Assembly (NCBI GenBank): GCA_037974665.1
Contig: CM075768.1
Location: forward strand, 12,577,001 to 12,641,000
From: Ehretia macrophylla
Taxonomy: Eukaryota > Streptophyta > Magnoliopsida > Boraginales > Ehretiaceae
Reading direction: 5' to 3'
Length of the DNA: 64,000 nt
Shown here: in pieces, positions 48,368-58,471 of the stretch
Layout: each line of letters starts with the position of its first letter
Position numbering within the stretch: position 1 is the stretch's first letter
The notes under the pieces: generated by a model
Database searches by the model: none
What the model was told of the DNA's origin: nothing
The model's input: the letters and a program-made list of their open reading frames with translations, nothing else
Made by a program: the position numbers and the translations under genes

Positions 48368-49526
48368 CTGTAAGCATGCAATAATAGAAAGTGAGCTTAT
48401 ATAAAATAAGCCCAGTGAGGATCCGATAGATCTTGAACAATATTTACTATACTCCTTAAAAATGATCCTTTGAGCAAGTAAACACACAATAACATCAATA
48501 ATACTATCATCACATAAACTATAATGACCATTCAATAAAGGATACACTAGTTGGTGTAGCTCCAAACACTATCACGATCATAACAGCCTTCTTGTGACTC
48601 CCATAAACTCATGCACCCGAGGTACCTCAATAACATCTCCCTCCATGACACCTCCGTTATGCGAGCTAGAGGTAGTCTCTGGTAGTCATGCCGTTATCAA
48701 CCCGACACCCCGATGCTGCCCGAGAGGTGGCACACACATACCAAAGACATAGCAATAATAATAAACATAATCGCTCACAGGAGGAAAACCTTTTCCGTTG
48801 ACTATCTCCCGGTTCATCAATCATCAATCAATAATCATATTATCAACATAATAACATCAATAATCAATTTAACAACAAATAACTAAGTTAGATGACAAAG
48901 TAGGCCATCCAACTGAACATGCATTAAACACACAATAAAACCCTGGTTTACCCATCATCAACTCACAATTCAATCACTCAAACCACACCCAATCAACTAA
49001 AGGCATAATTTAACATTTTAAAGAAAGACAACATAAACTTCAAATAATCATAACTTACATTCTACTAGTCCAAACCACTCCAAATCAGTTTCTATCACTC
49101 ACCCAATCAATCAACTACATTAGCCCCCTCGGACACCAACCAAAACACATCCAAATCATGCCCAACAACCCTAAAACCCTAATGCGTCATGGCTGAAATT
49201 TCCAGACTTTCACACGGACATCACAATCAAAAATTCGGCATTACAACAGCGCTACCATGTAATTATCAAACTTTTAGAAATCAACGACAATCGATTTCAA
49301 CCAATACAACTCAAGATATTCAACATTTAGCAAATTAATCAACTTTAAATACCCGAAAATAAATAATTATGCTACAACGGTTCAAATCGCATAAGATTAC
49401 ATATAAATAATCCTTAGCATGCATGGAGCAATAATCTAACTTCAAATTAACATTCTAACGGTTCAATAATCATTTATACGCATAAACATAAAATATGAGT
49501 TTTGAGATCTAGAATTTTTCTCTCAC
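48368..49526 (-). other. Predicted leader intron in LTR
   Basis: The donor ATCAAAG|GTGAGAG is at 49527/49526 and the acceptor GCATGCTTACAG|GT ends at 48368, 1,159 bp apart. Positions are homologous to 23292 and 22125. Confidence 0.42.
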
Positions 49527-50292
49527 CTTTGATACGAAATAAGCCTAGATATGCGTGCAATGCGTGCCCAACAAGCAGAATCCAACTTGGCACGAAAATC
49601 TACGGACAAAAACTAGCTTTTTCTTTGAAAATTTGCTTTGAAAACCTTGAAATTTCTTTCCCTTTTTTCCTCTCCTTCCTCACAGCAATGTGTGTGCAAA
49701 TGGGTATATTTTTGTGCTTTGCTAGTGTGTGTTGGTGATATATGCATAAAGGTCAACAACTTAAATGAAAGTCAAAGTTGAAACTTATTGATTTTTAGTG
49801 TTTTCTTGACTTTAAATTCATTTTTTTGATCACCATTGCTCAAAACAATTATACAACACCCAAGATAGCTCAAGTAGGTTATTTTTAGGTGACAAGAAGT
49901 TTTACATTCAAGCAATTCTATCCGAGTTGGCTTAAAACTCGATTTTCGCAAAAGTCGGTGTAAAAACCCTAATAAATTCCTAAGCCGATTTGAAAACTAT
50001 TTTAATCAAACACAGGTCTATTAAAGTCCGAAGACTAGGTCTAGAAGGGTTAAAAAGACCAGTTTCAAAATTATAGTAGACGTGTTTCAAAAATACTATT
50101 CACTAAAAGTCGACGATAAAATTTTTGACTCTGTTTTTTATAAAAATTTCATGAATGCACACTTAGCATGTTCTAGGTGTATTAATATCAAAATTATCAC
50201 ATTCTAAGTCATATAGAACATAAACAGGATAATTTACGTAAAACGAGATAAAGCACGTAAAACGAGACATGATAGAAAAATGGGGTTTCACA

Positions 50293-50307
50293 TTCTCCCT
50301 CCCTTAA
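50293..50307 (-). other. Polypurine tract of the degenerate coding gypsy
   Basis: Minus-strand TTTAAGGGAGGGAGAAT abuts the LTR. An AATTTT...GAAATT hairpin (50311-50328) precedes it in element orientation. Confidence 0.78.
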
Positions 50308-51236
50308 AGAAATTTCATCCTCAAAATTCTTACTTGATGTACTGAACAGATTTGGGTACTGCTGCTGCATCTGATCTCGTCTCTCCCAAGTAGCTTCTTC
50401 AATGCCGGGATGCTTCCACAACACCTTAACCATCGGAATCTTCTTCGACCTCAACTCTCGTTCCATCTGATCAAGAATATGAATCGGCCGCTCGTCATAA
50501 GTCAGATTCTCACAAAGTTGTAACGGCTCTGGCTCAAGAATATGAGAAGGATCCGGATTATATTTTCACAAATTAGACACGTGAAATACATCGTGGACAT
50601 TAGAGAAGTTCTCCGGTAAAGCCACCGATATGCCAACTTACCAACCTTGCCGGTAATCTCAAACGGACCAACAAATCTCAGACTCAGCTTACCACTTTTA
50701 CCATAACGAGAAAACCCCTTATGAGGAGACAATCTCAAGAAAACCCGATCTCCGACTGCAAACTCCAAGTCCCGACGATGCTTATCAGCATAACTCTTGA
50801 ATCTACTCTACGCCGTAAGCATTCTCTGCCTGATCAACTGAACATTCTCAATCTTCTCTAGAAGTTCTGGCATGATAGTCAGATCAATAGTCTTCATCTC
50901 CCCTACCTCGTCCCAATATAAAGGTGAACGACACTTACGACCATAAAGAGCTGCGAAAGGTACCATCCCAATAATAACTTGATAACTATTGTTATAGGCA
51001 AATTCGGCAAGTGGTAGATATTTCTCCCAATTCTTCCCGAAGTCCAGAACACAAGCCCTAAGCATATCTTCCAGAATCTGAATAGTCCGCTCAGACTGAC
51101 CGTCGGTCTGTGGATGATACGCTGTACTGAAATTCAGCTAAGTACCCAAAGTCTCCTGAAGTTTCTCCCACAAATGAGAAGTAAATCGAGGATCTCGATC
51201 TGAGACAATACTAGATGGAATCCCATGAAGTCTAAC
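50308..51236 (-). pseudogene. Integrase C-terminal half and chromodomain, degenerate
   Basis: Minus-strand frames give V-R-L-H-G-I-P at the insertion point (51236). Next comes [11 protein letters not shown], the integrase core with the catalytic glutamate (about 51085-51120), then [10 protein letters not shown] at 50808-51065. The GPY/F-type module F-V-G-P-F-E-I-T-G-K-V-G-K-L-A-Y-R lies near 50650. The chromodomain segment V-K-V-L-W-K-H-P-G-I-E-E-A-T-W-E follows at 50380-50440. The last frame runs on through the hairpin and tract as N-F-E-D-E-I-S-L. Stops near 51138 and 50800 and a frameshift near 50640 inactivate it. The rest of pol lies across the insertion at 60764. Confidence 0.85.
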
Positions 51237-51503
51237 TGTAATACCCGAGCCCGGAATATGAATTTTCTTTGTTTATTATTTTGAAAATTTTATTTCCTTA
51301 AATTCTTTGTGAATTAACTGTTACTTTCTAGTCGACGCAACGTGCATTGCATTTAAGGAGCGATAGTTAGATAACGATTTCCAGTCCTCAGCAAATAGTG
51401 AAACTAGTATTTAGACGACTTAAATTTTATATTTTAAATATTGCTAGCTTTATTTGAACTTATCATAGCTGAAACGGCTTTAAAACGCGCGAAATAGGGG
51501 CCT

Positions 51504-51567
51504 TTGACCAAGTTTTAAGTGGTTTGACCTTTGACCTTTGACCTTTGACCATTTGACACCTTATAAG
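51504..51567 (+). promoter_or_regulatory. Cluster of TTGACC boxes next to TATA-like site
   Basis: TTGACC occurs at 51504, 51524, 51531, 51538 and 51545. TTGACA is at 51553 and TTATAAG at 51561. TTGAC[C/T] is the WRKY-factor W-box core. The same array is in the 3' LTR at about 58738-58801. This could give stress- or defence-responsive transcription. The function is inferred. Confidence 0.5.
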
Positions 51568-51748
51568 CTAAAATAATAGGCAAAATAAAAAAAAAAAACA
51601 GCAGCAAATAGAGAGAGCAGGCCGTGAGCTTTGAGGGAGAAAAAAAAAAAAGATTTCAACTTCCAATCTTTCATTCTTCGCGAGAGCTCGTGCGGGGTGA
51701 TTACCGAGGCAACCAACGTTGTTTTCCTAGCGACTAGGAGTACCTAAG

Positions 51749-53021
51749 GTGAGGGAAGCATGTTATTTGCGCATTTATACGTTGTGTTAGTTAACTTTAT
51801 CAGTTTTTAGATTTATCCGTAGATCGTTATTTAAAGCGAATTGATGCTTCTAAAATGTTCCTTAGCATTGGTAGAACATGTATTTATGGCTTTGTAACAT
51901 TTTCTGCGGTTAAATGTTGTGATTGCAACTTGAATTGTGATATGAATAGTACTTTATGAATAGTAAAACCTTGAAACGTTGAAATTGCGCTGTTATGCTT
52001 TCTATTGATGTAGAAACGTGCTAGGTATGCTAGAATGCTAAAATGTGTGGTTTGTTTGGGTTGCGTAGTGAAAAAAACGAGAATTAAGCCTTTGGGAAAG
52101 TCGGGGTCGTTTAGGTCGACTTTGGCGTTTTCTCGTTTTGCGTGTTGGCATTGCTTCGGGAAGCCATGGAAGCACTTTTAGTGCGAATATGGCGTTGGTT
52201 GGGTGTTTGGTTGTTGTAGTTGTAGTTCAAACGAGAAAGGGGGAAATCGGGGCTTTGCGCGAGTTCTAGGGTGAAGTAAGGTTTCGGGGTCTTTAGACGT
52301 GCCTTACGGTGACCTAGGAGGGTTGGCGAAGTCGGTTTCCAGAACTCGTGGCTCGTTTGGAAATGGTAGCATTTTGATAGTTGGGGCCGATTTGTGTTTT
52401 TGTGTGTTTACTTGTCTTTATGCTTATAGAATGCTTAGAATTACTTGAATTACTTGTTTGAGTTGTTTTGGATTGAATTGCTTATCAAATTGCTGCTATT
52501 GCGTGCGAGAGTAACCTACTTTGTTATTCTCCCACGTGTGGTTTATCGCTTGTTTATTGCTTGTTTATTGTCTTGTATCGAGTCTTGCATGGTATAGTGT
52601 CTCGCACGTGAGTGATGGGCCTCTCTGGGTAGCCTTGGGTTGCCAGTGTTGGTTGCTCTAGCTCCGTTGCTATTCCCTTTCTCGCTTGGGTTGCCTCCCA
52701 GGGAGATTTGGGTCGTAGGATTGATGGATACTTCCGGGGTATTCCAAACTGGTGTTATAAGGTTGTTTTGGGCCGGCGCGTCGTCATCGAATTCGTGTTT
52801 GAAAGTGGTTCGTGAAAAGAGTATCGTATCCTTTGATTGAGTGTTTGCAGCTTTAAATACTTGCCTTGCTTAATTGATGGCTTTGGTTGTATTTTTTTTA
52901 TATGATTTGTATGTATTGCGTGGTATTGCATTGCATATTTCTCTCATCTCCGTCCTTGAGACCAATTGCCCTCGCTGAGCAATAGTTTTTGCTCATTCCT
53001 CTCTATACTATGTTTTTACAG
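51749..53021 (+). other. Predicted leader intron in LTR
   Basis: The donor CCTAAG|GTGAGG is at 51748/51749. The acceptor CTATGTTTTTACAG ends at 53021, 1,273 bp away, and is preceded by a GAGCAATAG...TTGCTC hairpin near 52976. The 3' LTR has identical sites at 58981 and 60253. The TATA-to-donor distance is about 190 bp. Confidence 0.45.
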
Positions 53022-53086
53022 GAGTAGTTGAGGCAGACCCTCTCGAGGTAATTGAGGAGGAGGAGCAGGTGGAGGTATTTCCGTGA
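53022..53086 (+). CDS. Possible small acidic peptide exon in LTR
   Basis: The phase-1 frame after the acceptor reads V-V-E-A-D-P-L-E-V-I-E-E-E-E-Q-V-E-V-F-P and stops at 53084-53086. It starts with the same G-V-V-E as the unrelated-looking LTR at 48367 and is likewise acidic. In the predicted upstream exon the matching frame has a TAA just before the junction, so translation from upstream is not supported here. Confidence 0.22.
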
Positions 53087-53539
53087 TAGCACTTACCTGC
53101 TTTGCTGGTGGTTGGTTACCAGTTTTGTGCAAACCTTGATGTTATGTATATTGCGTGAAGGAAGCTTAATTTTGAGGCTTGTAGCCTTGTATGTATTTTC
53201 CTATTTTGAGACCTTTAATGGTCTTATGTTGTAATGAATTAAAGTTGTAATGTTGTAACTTGTAACTGATGATTAGTGAAGAAATGCATGCTAATGGCTA
53301 ATGGTTTAGTGGCATAAGTACTTGTGTAGTATGCATGGCATTTTTGGTTTGGAAAGTTGGTTAGTAAGAGAATGCAAATTTTAAAGAAAGTTAGCTTGTT
53401 TTGATCATTTTATAGCTTTCGCAAGTATTATATTGTTTTTAGGGTTTTGGATCGTCCGCGGTACAGAGGAGACTCCGTCCGTGTGTCGGGTCCGGGCTTG
53501 GCCTTTTGCGGGGTCGGGTCGGGGCGTGACATCTTTAGG

Positions 53540-53551
53540 TGGTATCAGAGC
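53540..53551 (+). other. Primer-binding site of the young gypsy
   Basis: TGGTATCAGAGC is a perfect match to the initiator-methionine tRNA complement, eight bases after the LTR. Confidence 0.93.
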
Positions 53552-53843
53552 ATGATAGTCTTGCATGAGCCGGGATATGATTCTCGGTCTGTGGGGTAAA
53601 GGTCTGAAATGTTAAAGTGTTTATGAATGATTGCGAAGTGAAAAGAAAATGTTCTAGCATGATTTTGTGAACTTGGAATGTTTATGTGTTTAAGTGAAAT
53701 AGTTTGGCAAGTTAAACTTGTCTTATGTGAATTGTGTGATAGAATATTGGATTGTTATTGACTTGAGTGTTATCTAATCTTATGTGTTATATTTCTGTCT
53801 ATAAACTGCTTTTAAATGTTGCCAGCTATTGTGAGTTGCTACT
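53552..53843 (+). other. Untranslated leader of the young gypsy
   Basis: This 290-bp stretch between the primer-binding site and gag is rich in TTATGTG/AAGTG words. These echo the leader arrays of the non-autonomous elements. Confidence 0.7.
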
Positions 53844-56800
53844 ATGCCGCCACGTCGTGGTACTCAAGGTATAGGATCAGATGAAGAGGCAGCAGAACAG
53901 GGTCAGCAGCCGTTGCCTGAGCAGTTTATGGCTACCATGACTACTGCAGTAGACCGGATCACACAGGTACTACATGAGCAGAGGCAGGACCGGATTAATC
54001 CCCAGGGTAATCAAGCTAATCCTGGTGGACAGGGGTACAGAGTTGAGAATAACCAGCTTGAGAAATTTCTGAGGCACGAGCCAGGAAAGTTTTTCGGGGA
54101 GCCGGATGATGAGGCGGTCGAGAGATGGATTAATCGAGTTGAGAAAATTTTCACTGCTTTGAGGTATACCGATGAGGCAAGAATAGACTATGCATCATTT
54201 TTATTTGAGGGTGATGCAGAGCAGTGGTGGAATACTATTAGGCTGAGGTGGGATTGTGAGGATGTTCCACACTTATGGGATGATTTTGTAAGTGAGTTCC
54301 GGGACAAATATATTCCCGAGATGGCTATGGAGAGACGGGAAGATGAGTTTGTGGCCCTGAAGCAGGGAAATATGACTGTTGCACAATATGAGGCTAGGTT
54401 TGTTAGCCTGTCGAGGTATATGCCCGAGTTGGTACGGCCAGCTAGGAGGATGATACATAGGTTTGTCCGTGGGCTGAGAATGGACATACAGTTGCATTTG
54501 ACTGGACAGACCTACACTACTTTTCCCGAGGCATTTCAGGCAGCCTCGAAGTTTGAGAAACGGAAGGCTGAGATGTTAGCCGAGAGCAGTCAGCCGAGTA
54601 AGAAGCAGTTTTTGGGCCAGAGCAGCCAGAGTCAGCCGAGGCAGTATCAGGCTTCTGCACAGGGTCCTCAGCAACGTCCGTATCAGCCACAGCAGCAGAT
54701 TCAGGCTAGACCAGCTGTGACCAGACCTCAGCAGGGAGGTACAGTTCCTACCCCTGCCAGAGCCCCAGCACCTACAGGAAACACTGCGGTTAGGCAAAAT
54801 CAGCAGTGTGATTATTGTAATCGACCAGGGCATATTGAGGCTAACTGCTGGAGGAAGAGTGGGAAGTGTACGGGTTGTGGCAGTGATGAGCATAGGGTGA
54901 AGGATTGCCCTAAATTTAATAATGTTCAGGGCCGTGGTGGAGGCCGAGGTGTTCAGAATAGGGCTGCAGGTGCACGACCAGCACAGAGAGTTCAGGCTAG
55001 GGTCTTTGCACTGGATGCAGAGGAGCTGCCCGATAATACAGCTATAGTGGAAGGTACCTTTCTTCTCAATACTCAGCCAGTTAAAGTTTTGATTGATCCT
55101 GGAGCTACGCATTCGTTTATAACTCCTGCATGTGCACGATCTGTGAATGTTTGCATTGATAATTTGCCTCATGAAGTTGAAGTTAGTACTCCTTTGGGTG
55201 CAAAATTTGTTGCTGAATCTATTTGCAAATCTTGTGATATATGTATAGAGAACCGTAAATTTCCTGCTGATTTAATTATATTACCATTCCGTGACTTTGA
55301 AATCATTTTGGGAATGGACTGGTTGGGAAAGTATTATGCACAGTTGGATTGTAGAACAAAGATCGTTCATCTTAAGGTTCCTGACCTACCGGTACTAGAG
55401 ATTATTGGGAACTGCAGGGCTGCCCGCATTCCACTTTTATTAGCGATCAAGACTTCTAAGTTGTTGAATAGGGGTTGTGAAGCCTACTTAGCCTATTTGA
55501 TCAATCAGCCTGCTGATAAGTTGAGTTTGAATGAAGTTCCGATTGTTAGAGACTTCCCTGGTGTATTTCCTGAGGAATTACCGGGTTTACCACCGGATAG
55601 GGAGATTGAGTTCGTGATTGACCTTGTGCCAGGCACTGCGCCAATTTCTAGGAGTCCTTACAGGATGGCATCGGCTGAACTTCAGGAGTTAAAAATTCAG
55701 CTTCAGAACTTGCTTGAGAAAGGGTTTATACAACCTAGTTCTTCACCGTGGGGCGCACCTGTGTTGTTTGTGAGAAAGAAAGATGGCACGCTACGGTTAT
55801 GCATTGATTACAGGGGACTTAATCAAGTCACGATTAAGAATAAATACCCCTTGCCGTTGATTGAAGAATTGTTTGACCAGTTGCAGGGTGCGAGTGTTTA
55901 CTCCAAATTTGACTTGAGGCAGGGTTACTATCAACTTAGAATTCGGAGTGACGATATACCAAAGACGGCATTCAGGACTAGATATGGCCACTATGAATTT
56001 GTTGTTTTGCCGTTTGGATTGACGAATGCACCAGCCGCATTCATGGACTTGATGCAGAGGGTTTTTCGGCCTTACCTTGATCAGTTTGTCGTGATCTTCA
56101 TTGACGACATTTTAGTGTATTCGAAGAACGAGGCTGAACATGAGCAACACTTGAGGATTGCGCTTCAGACTTTGCAGGAAAATGAGCTTTTTGCTAAATT
56201 CAGCAAGTGTGAGTTCTGGTTGAACCAGATATCTTTTCTAGGCCATATCATTTCAGACCGAGGAATTTCAGTGGACCCAGCTAAGATTGAAGTTGTTTCA
56301 TCTTGGAAGAGACCTGAGACGGTGCCAGAGATTCGGAGTTTTCTTGGATTGGCAGGTTACTACCGGAGATTTGTTAAAGACTTTTCTAAAATTTCTGGAC
56401 CTTTGAGCCAGTTAACTCGGAAGAAAGTTGCTTACAATTGGGATGCCAAGTGTGAATCCAGTTTCCAAGAATTGAAGAAGAGACTAACTACAGCTCCTAT
56501 ACTAGCTTTACCTGAGGGAACAGAGAACTTCGTTGTCTACAGTGATGCATCTAAAGAAGGATTGGGCTGTGTTTTAATGCAGAATGGTAAGGTGATTGCC
56601 TATGCTTCTAGGAAATTGAAACCTTATGAAGTCAATTACCCTACACATGATCTTGAGTTAGCTGCAGTTGTGTTTGCATTGAAGAAGTGGCGTCATTACT
56701 TGTGGGGTTGCAGATTTGAAATATTTACTGACCACAAGAGTCTCAAGTATTTGTTTTCACAGAAGGATCTGAATATGAGGCAGCGGAGATGGCTAGAGTT

Positions 56801-57020
56801 ATTGGGTGGTTATAACTGTTCCATTAACTATGTGCCAGGTAAGGAAAATGTTGTTGCTGATGCTTTGAGCCGAAAGGCTACTGTTGCGAGCTTGATTATC
56901 AAGGACTGGGAGACTTTGGAAGAAATTTGTTCATGGAAACCAGAAGCTACTGAGGTAGGGATTCGGTTTACTAGTTTACAGATTCAGTCAGGGCTGCTAG
57001 CACAGATCAGGGAGGCTTAG
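53844..57020 (+). CDS. Gag-protease-RT-RNase H part of gag-pol
   Basis: This 1,058-codon frame starts M-P-P-R-R. The gag core (about residues 78-200) holds [13 protein letters not shown] and Q-W-W. Two CX2CX4HX4C knuckles are at residues 322-335 and 342-355. The protease reads [10 protein letters not shown] at 416-425, with proline where D-S-G is usual. The RT runs from about 600 and holds F-I-D-D-I-L-V-Y-S, catalytic D754 and D755. RNase H has Y-S-D-A-S-K-E-G with D901, then [11 protein letters not shown] and A-D-A-L-S-R. The frame ends at a TAG (57018-57020) between RNase H and integrase. The sister copy near 61300 has glutamine at that point, so this looks like a single C-to-T nonsense change. 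The product would assemble virus-like particles and reverse transcribe the element's RNA. Confidence 0.95.
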   Translation: MPPRRGTQGIGSDEEAAEQGQQPLPEQFMATMTTAVDRITQVLHEQRQDRINPQGNQANPGGQGYRVENNQLEKFLRHEPGKFFGEPDDEAVERWINRVEKIFTALRYTDEARIDYASFLFEGDAEQWWNTIRLRWDCEDVPHLWDDFVSEFRDKYIPEMAMERREDEFVALKQGNMTVAQYEARFVSLSRYMPELVRPARRMIHRFVRGLRMDIQLHLTGQTYTTFPEAFQAASKFEKRKAEMLAESSQPSKKQFLGQSSQSQPRQYQASAQGPQQRPYQPQQQIQARPAVTRPQQGGTVPTPARAPAPTGNTAVRQNQQCDYCNRPGHIEANCWRKSGKCTGCGSDEHRVKDCPKFNNVQGRGGGRGVQNRAAGARPAQRVQARVFALDAEELPDNTAIVEGTFLLNTQPVKVLIDPGATHSFITPACARSVNVCIDNLPHEVEVSTPLGAKFVAESICKSCDICIENRKFPADLIILPFRDFEIILGMDWLGKYYAQLDCRTKIVHLKVPDLPVLEIIGNCRAARIPLLLAIKTSKLLNRGCEAYLAYLINQPADKLSLNEVPIVRDFPGVFPEELPGLPPDREIEFVIDLVPGTAPISRSPYRMASAELQELKIQLQNLLEKGFIQPSSSPWGAPVLFVRKKDGTLRLCIDYRGLNQVTIKNKYPLPLIEELFDQLQGASVYSKFDLRQGYYQLRIRSDDIPKTAFRTRYGHYEFVVLPFGLTNAPAAFMDLMQRVFRPYLDQFVVIFIDDILVYSKNEAEHEQHLRIALQTLQENELFAKFSKCEFWLNQISFLGHIISDRGISVDPAKIEVVSSWKRPETVPEIRSFLGLAGYYRRFVKDFSKISGPLSQLTRKKVAYNWDAKCESSFQELKKRLTTAPILALPEGTENFVVYSDASKEGLGCVLMQNGKVIAYASRKLKPYEVNYPTHDLELAAVVFALKKWRHYLWGCRFEIFTDHKSLKYLFSQKDLNMRQRRWLELLGGYNCSINYVPGKENVVADALSRKATVASLIIKDWETLEEICSWKPEATEVGIRFTSLQIQSGLLAQIREA

Positions 57021-57038
57021 AAGACTGATCCTCACATC

Positions 57039-58430
57039 TTGAAGATCCAAGAGAAAGCTAAAGGGGGAGAGTCGGAGTTTAAATTACATGCAGATGGCAT
57101 TTTCAGATTCAGGGATAGAGTATGTGTTCCTGATGATCCGACTTTGAAGAATGAGATCCTGTCCGAGGCACATAATTCGAGGTACACGATTCACCCGGGC
57201 AGTACTAAGATGTATAGAGATTTGAAGCAACACTTCTGGTGGAACAATATGAAGAGGGAGATTGCTGGGTATGTATCCAGATGTTTGACTTGTCAGAGGG
57301 TTAAAGTTGAGCATCAGAGGCTAGCCGGACTTCTACAGCCGTTATCGATTCCGCAATGGAAGTGGGTACATATAACAATGGACCTTGTGACCGATCTTCC
57401 TAGATCTCCGAGAGGATGTGATTCTGTTTGGGTTGTTGTGGACCGCTTGACTAAAGTTACACATTTTATACCCGTGAACAAACAGGATAGCCTTGATAAG
57501 CTAGCTGAATTGTATGTTGCTAATATTGTGAGATTGCATGGAGTACCACAGAGTATAGTGTCAGATAGGGATCCCAGATTCAGATCTCGTTTTTGGCAGA
57601 AGTTGCAAGAGGCCATGGGAACTAAGTTGAGCTTCAGTACTGCATATCATCCGCAAACTGATGGCCAGTCTGAGAGAACCATCAGGATCTTGGAAGACAT
57701 GCTTCGGGCATGTGTGCTTGACTTTGGGAAGAACTGGGAGAAGTTTTTGCCTTTAGCGGAGTTCGCCTACAACAATAGTTATCAATCTACTATAGGTATG
57801 GCTCCCTACGAGGCATTGTATGGTCGGAAATGCAGATCCCCATTATATTGGGAAGAGGTTGGAGAGATGAGAACAGTTGATCCGACTGTGTTACCAGAGA
57901 TGATTAAGATGGTAGATAATGTTCACCTTATTCGCCAGCGTATGCTTACAGCTCAGAGTCGTCAGAAGAGTTATGCGGATAAGCACCGTCGGGATCTTAA
58001 GTTTGATTTGGGAGATTGGGTGTTTCTTAAGATTTCTCCACGGAAGGGATTGATTCGGCACGGTAAGAGCGGGAAGCTTAGTCCCAGGTATGTGGGTCCG
58101 TATGAGATCACTGAAAAGGTAGGTCCTTTGGCTTATCGATTAGCTTTGCCTCCGAGCTTGTCGCGACTGCATGATGTGTTTCACGTGTCTATGTTGAAGA
58201 AGTATCATCCAGACCCTTCGCATGTACTTGAACCAGAGCCTTTGCAGATTGAAGAGAAGTTGTCCTACGAAGAGAAACCGATTAGAATTGTGGATCGGAA
58301 GATTCAAGAGCTTCGCAGAAAGAGTATTCCGTTAGTGAAGGTTCTGTGGAATCATCATGGGTTTGAGGAAGCGACATGGGAAAGAGAGGACCAAGTTCGG
58401 GATCAGTATCCGGAGTTGTTTGTTGACTAG
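57039..58430 (+). CDS. Integrase-chromodomain part of gag-pol
   Basis: This is in the same frame as 53844-57020 (residues 1066-1528 if numbered from the gag start), so the 57018 TAG is the only break. It has an H2C2 zinc-binding domain with H1110 and C-L-T-C. The integrase core has D1180 (M-D-L-V), D1241 (V-S-D-R-D) and E1277 (Q-S-E-R), a D-D-35-E arrangement. The GPY/F-type module reads V-G-P-Y-E-I-T-E-K-V-G-P-L. A C-terminal chromodomain ends V-K-V-L-W-N-H-H-G-F-E-E-A-T-W. Such chromodomains direct integration toward particular chromatin. The ATG at 57039 is internal, not a real start. The stop codon is followed by the PPT-proximal hairpin. Confidence 0.94.
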   Translation: MKIQEKAKGGESEFKLHADGIFRFRDRVCVPDDPTLKNEILSEAHNSRYTIHPGSTKMYRDLKQHFWWNNMKREIAGYVSRCLTCQRVKVEHQRLAGLLQPLSIPQWKWVHITMDLVTDLPRSPRGCDSVWVVVDRLTKVTHFIPVNKQDSLDKLAELYVANIVRLHGVPQSIVSDRDPRFRSRFWQKLQEAMGTKLSFSTAYHPQTDGQSERTIRILEDMLRACVLDFGKNWEKFLPLAEFAYNNSYQSTIGMAPYEALYGRKCRSPLYWEEVGEMRTVDPTVLPEMIKMVDNVHLIRQRMLTAQSRQKSYADKHRRDLKFDLGDWVFLKISPRKGLIRHGKSGKLSPRYVGPYEITEKVGPLAYRLALPPSLSRLHDVFHVSMLKKYHPDPSHVLEPEPLQIEEKLSYEEKPIRIVDRKIQELRRKSIPLVKVLWNHHGFEEATWEREDQVRDQYPELFVD

Positions 58431-58435
58431 GTAAG

Positions 58436-58471
58436 AATTGCGTGGGCGCAATTGTTTTAAGGGGGAGAGGG
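58436..58471 (+). other. Hairpin and polypurine tract of the young gypsy
   Basis: The arms AATTGC (58436-58441) and GCAATT (58448-58453) enclose six bases. The tract TAAGGGGGAGAGGG (58458-58471) then primes plus-strand synthesis, with the LTR starting at 58472. Confidence 0.82.

Larger units (their letters stand above)
47833..50292 (-). mobile_element. 3' LTR of the degenerate coding Tekay-type gypsy (2.46 kb)
   Basis: On the plus strand it starts TGTCACGCCCCAACTCG and ends GGGGTTTCACA. It aligns along its length with the LTRs of the non-autonomous element at 21616-29298, with clear but modest divergence and several indels. It lies inside the SIRE-like copia gag. The 5-bp flank is CTTTT (47828-47832), and its partner is beyond the window. 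It keeps the donor, acceptor and small acidic frame. Confidence 0.87.
51237..53531 (+). repeat. 5' LTR of the young gypsy
   Basis: It runs from TGTAATACCCGAGCCCGG to GGTCGGGGCGTGACA. It carries a W-box-like cluster (51504-51558), a TATA-like TTATAAG (51561), a donor at 51748/51749, the shared block from 52515, an acceptor at 53021 and GAGACTCCGTCCG near 53470. Confidence 0.95.

Noticed and set aside
54188-55172. Minus-strand frames of 74-198 codons
   Set aside because: They are antisense shadows of the strongly supported gag-pol on the plus strand.
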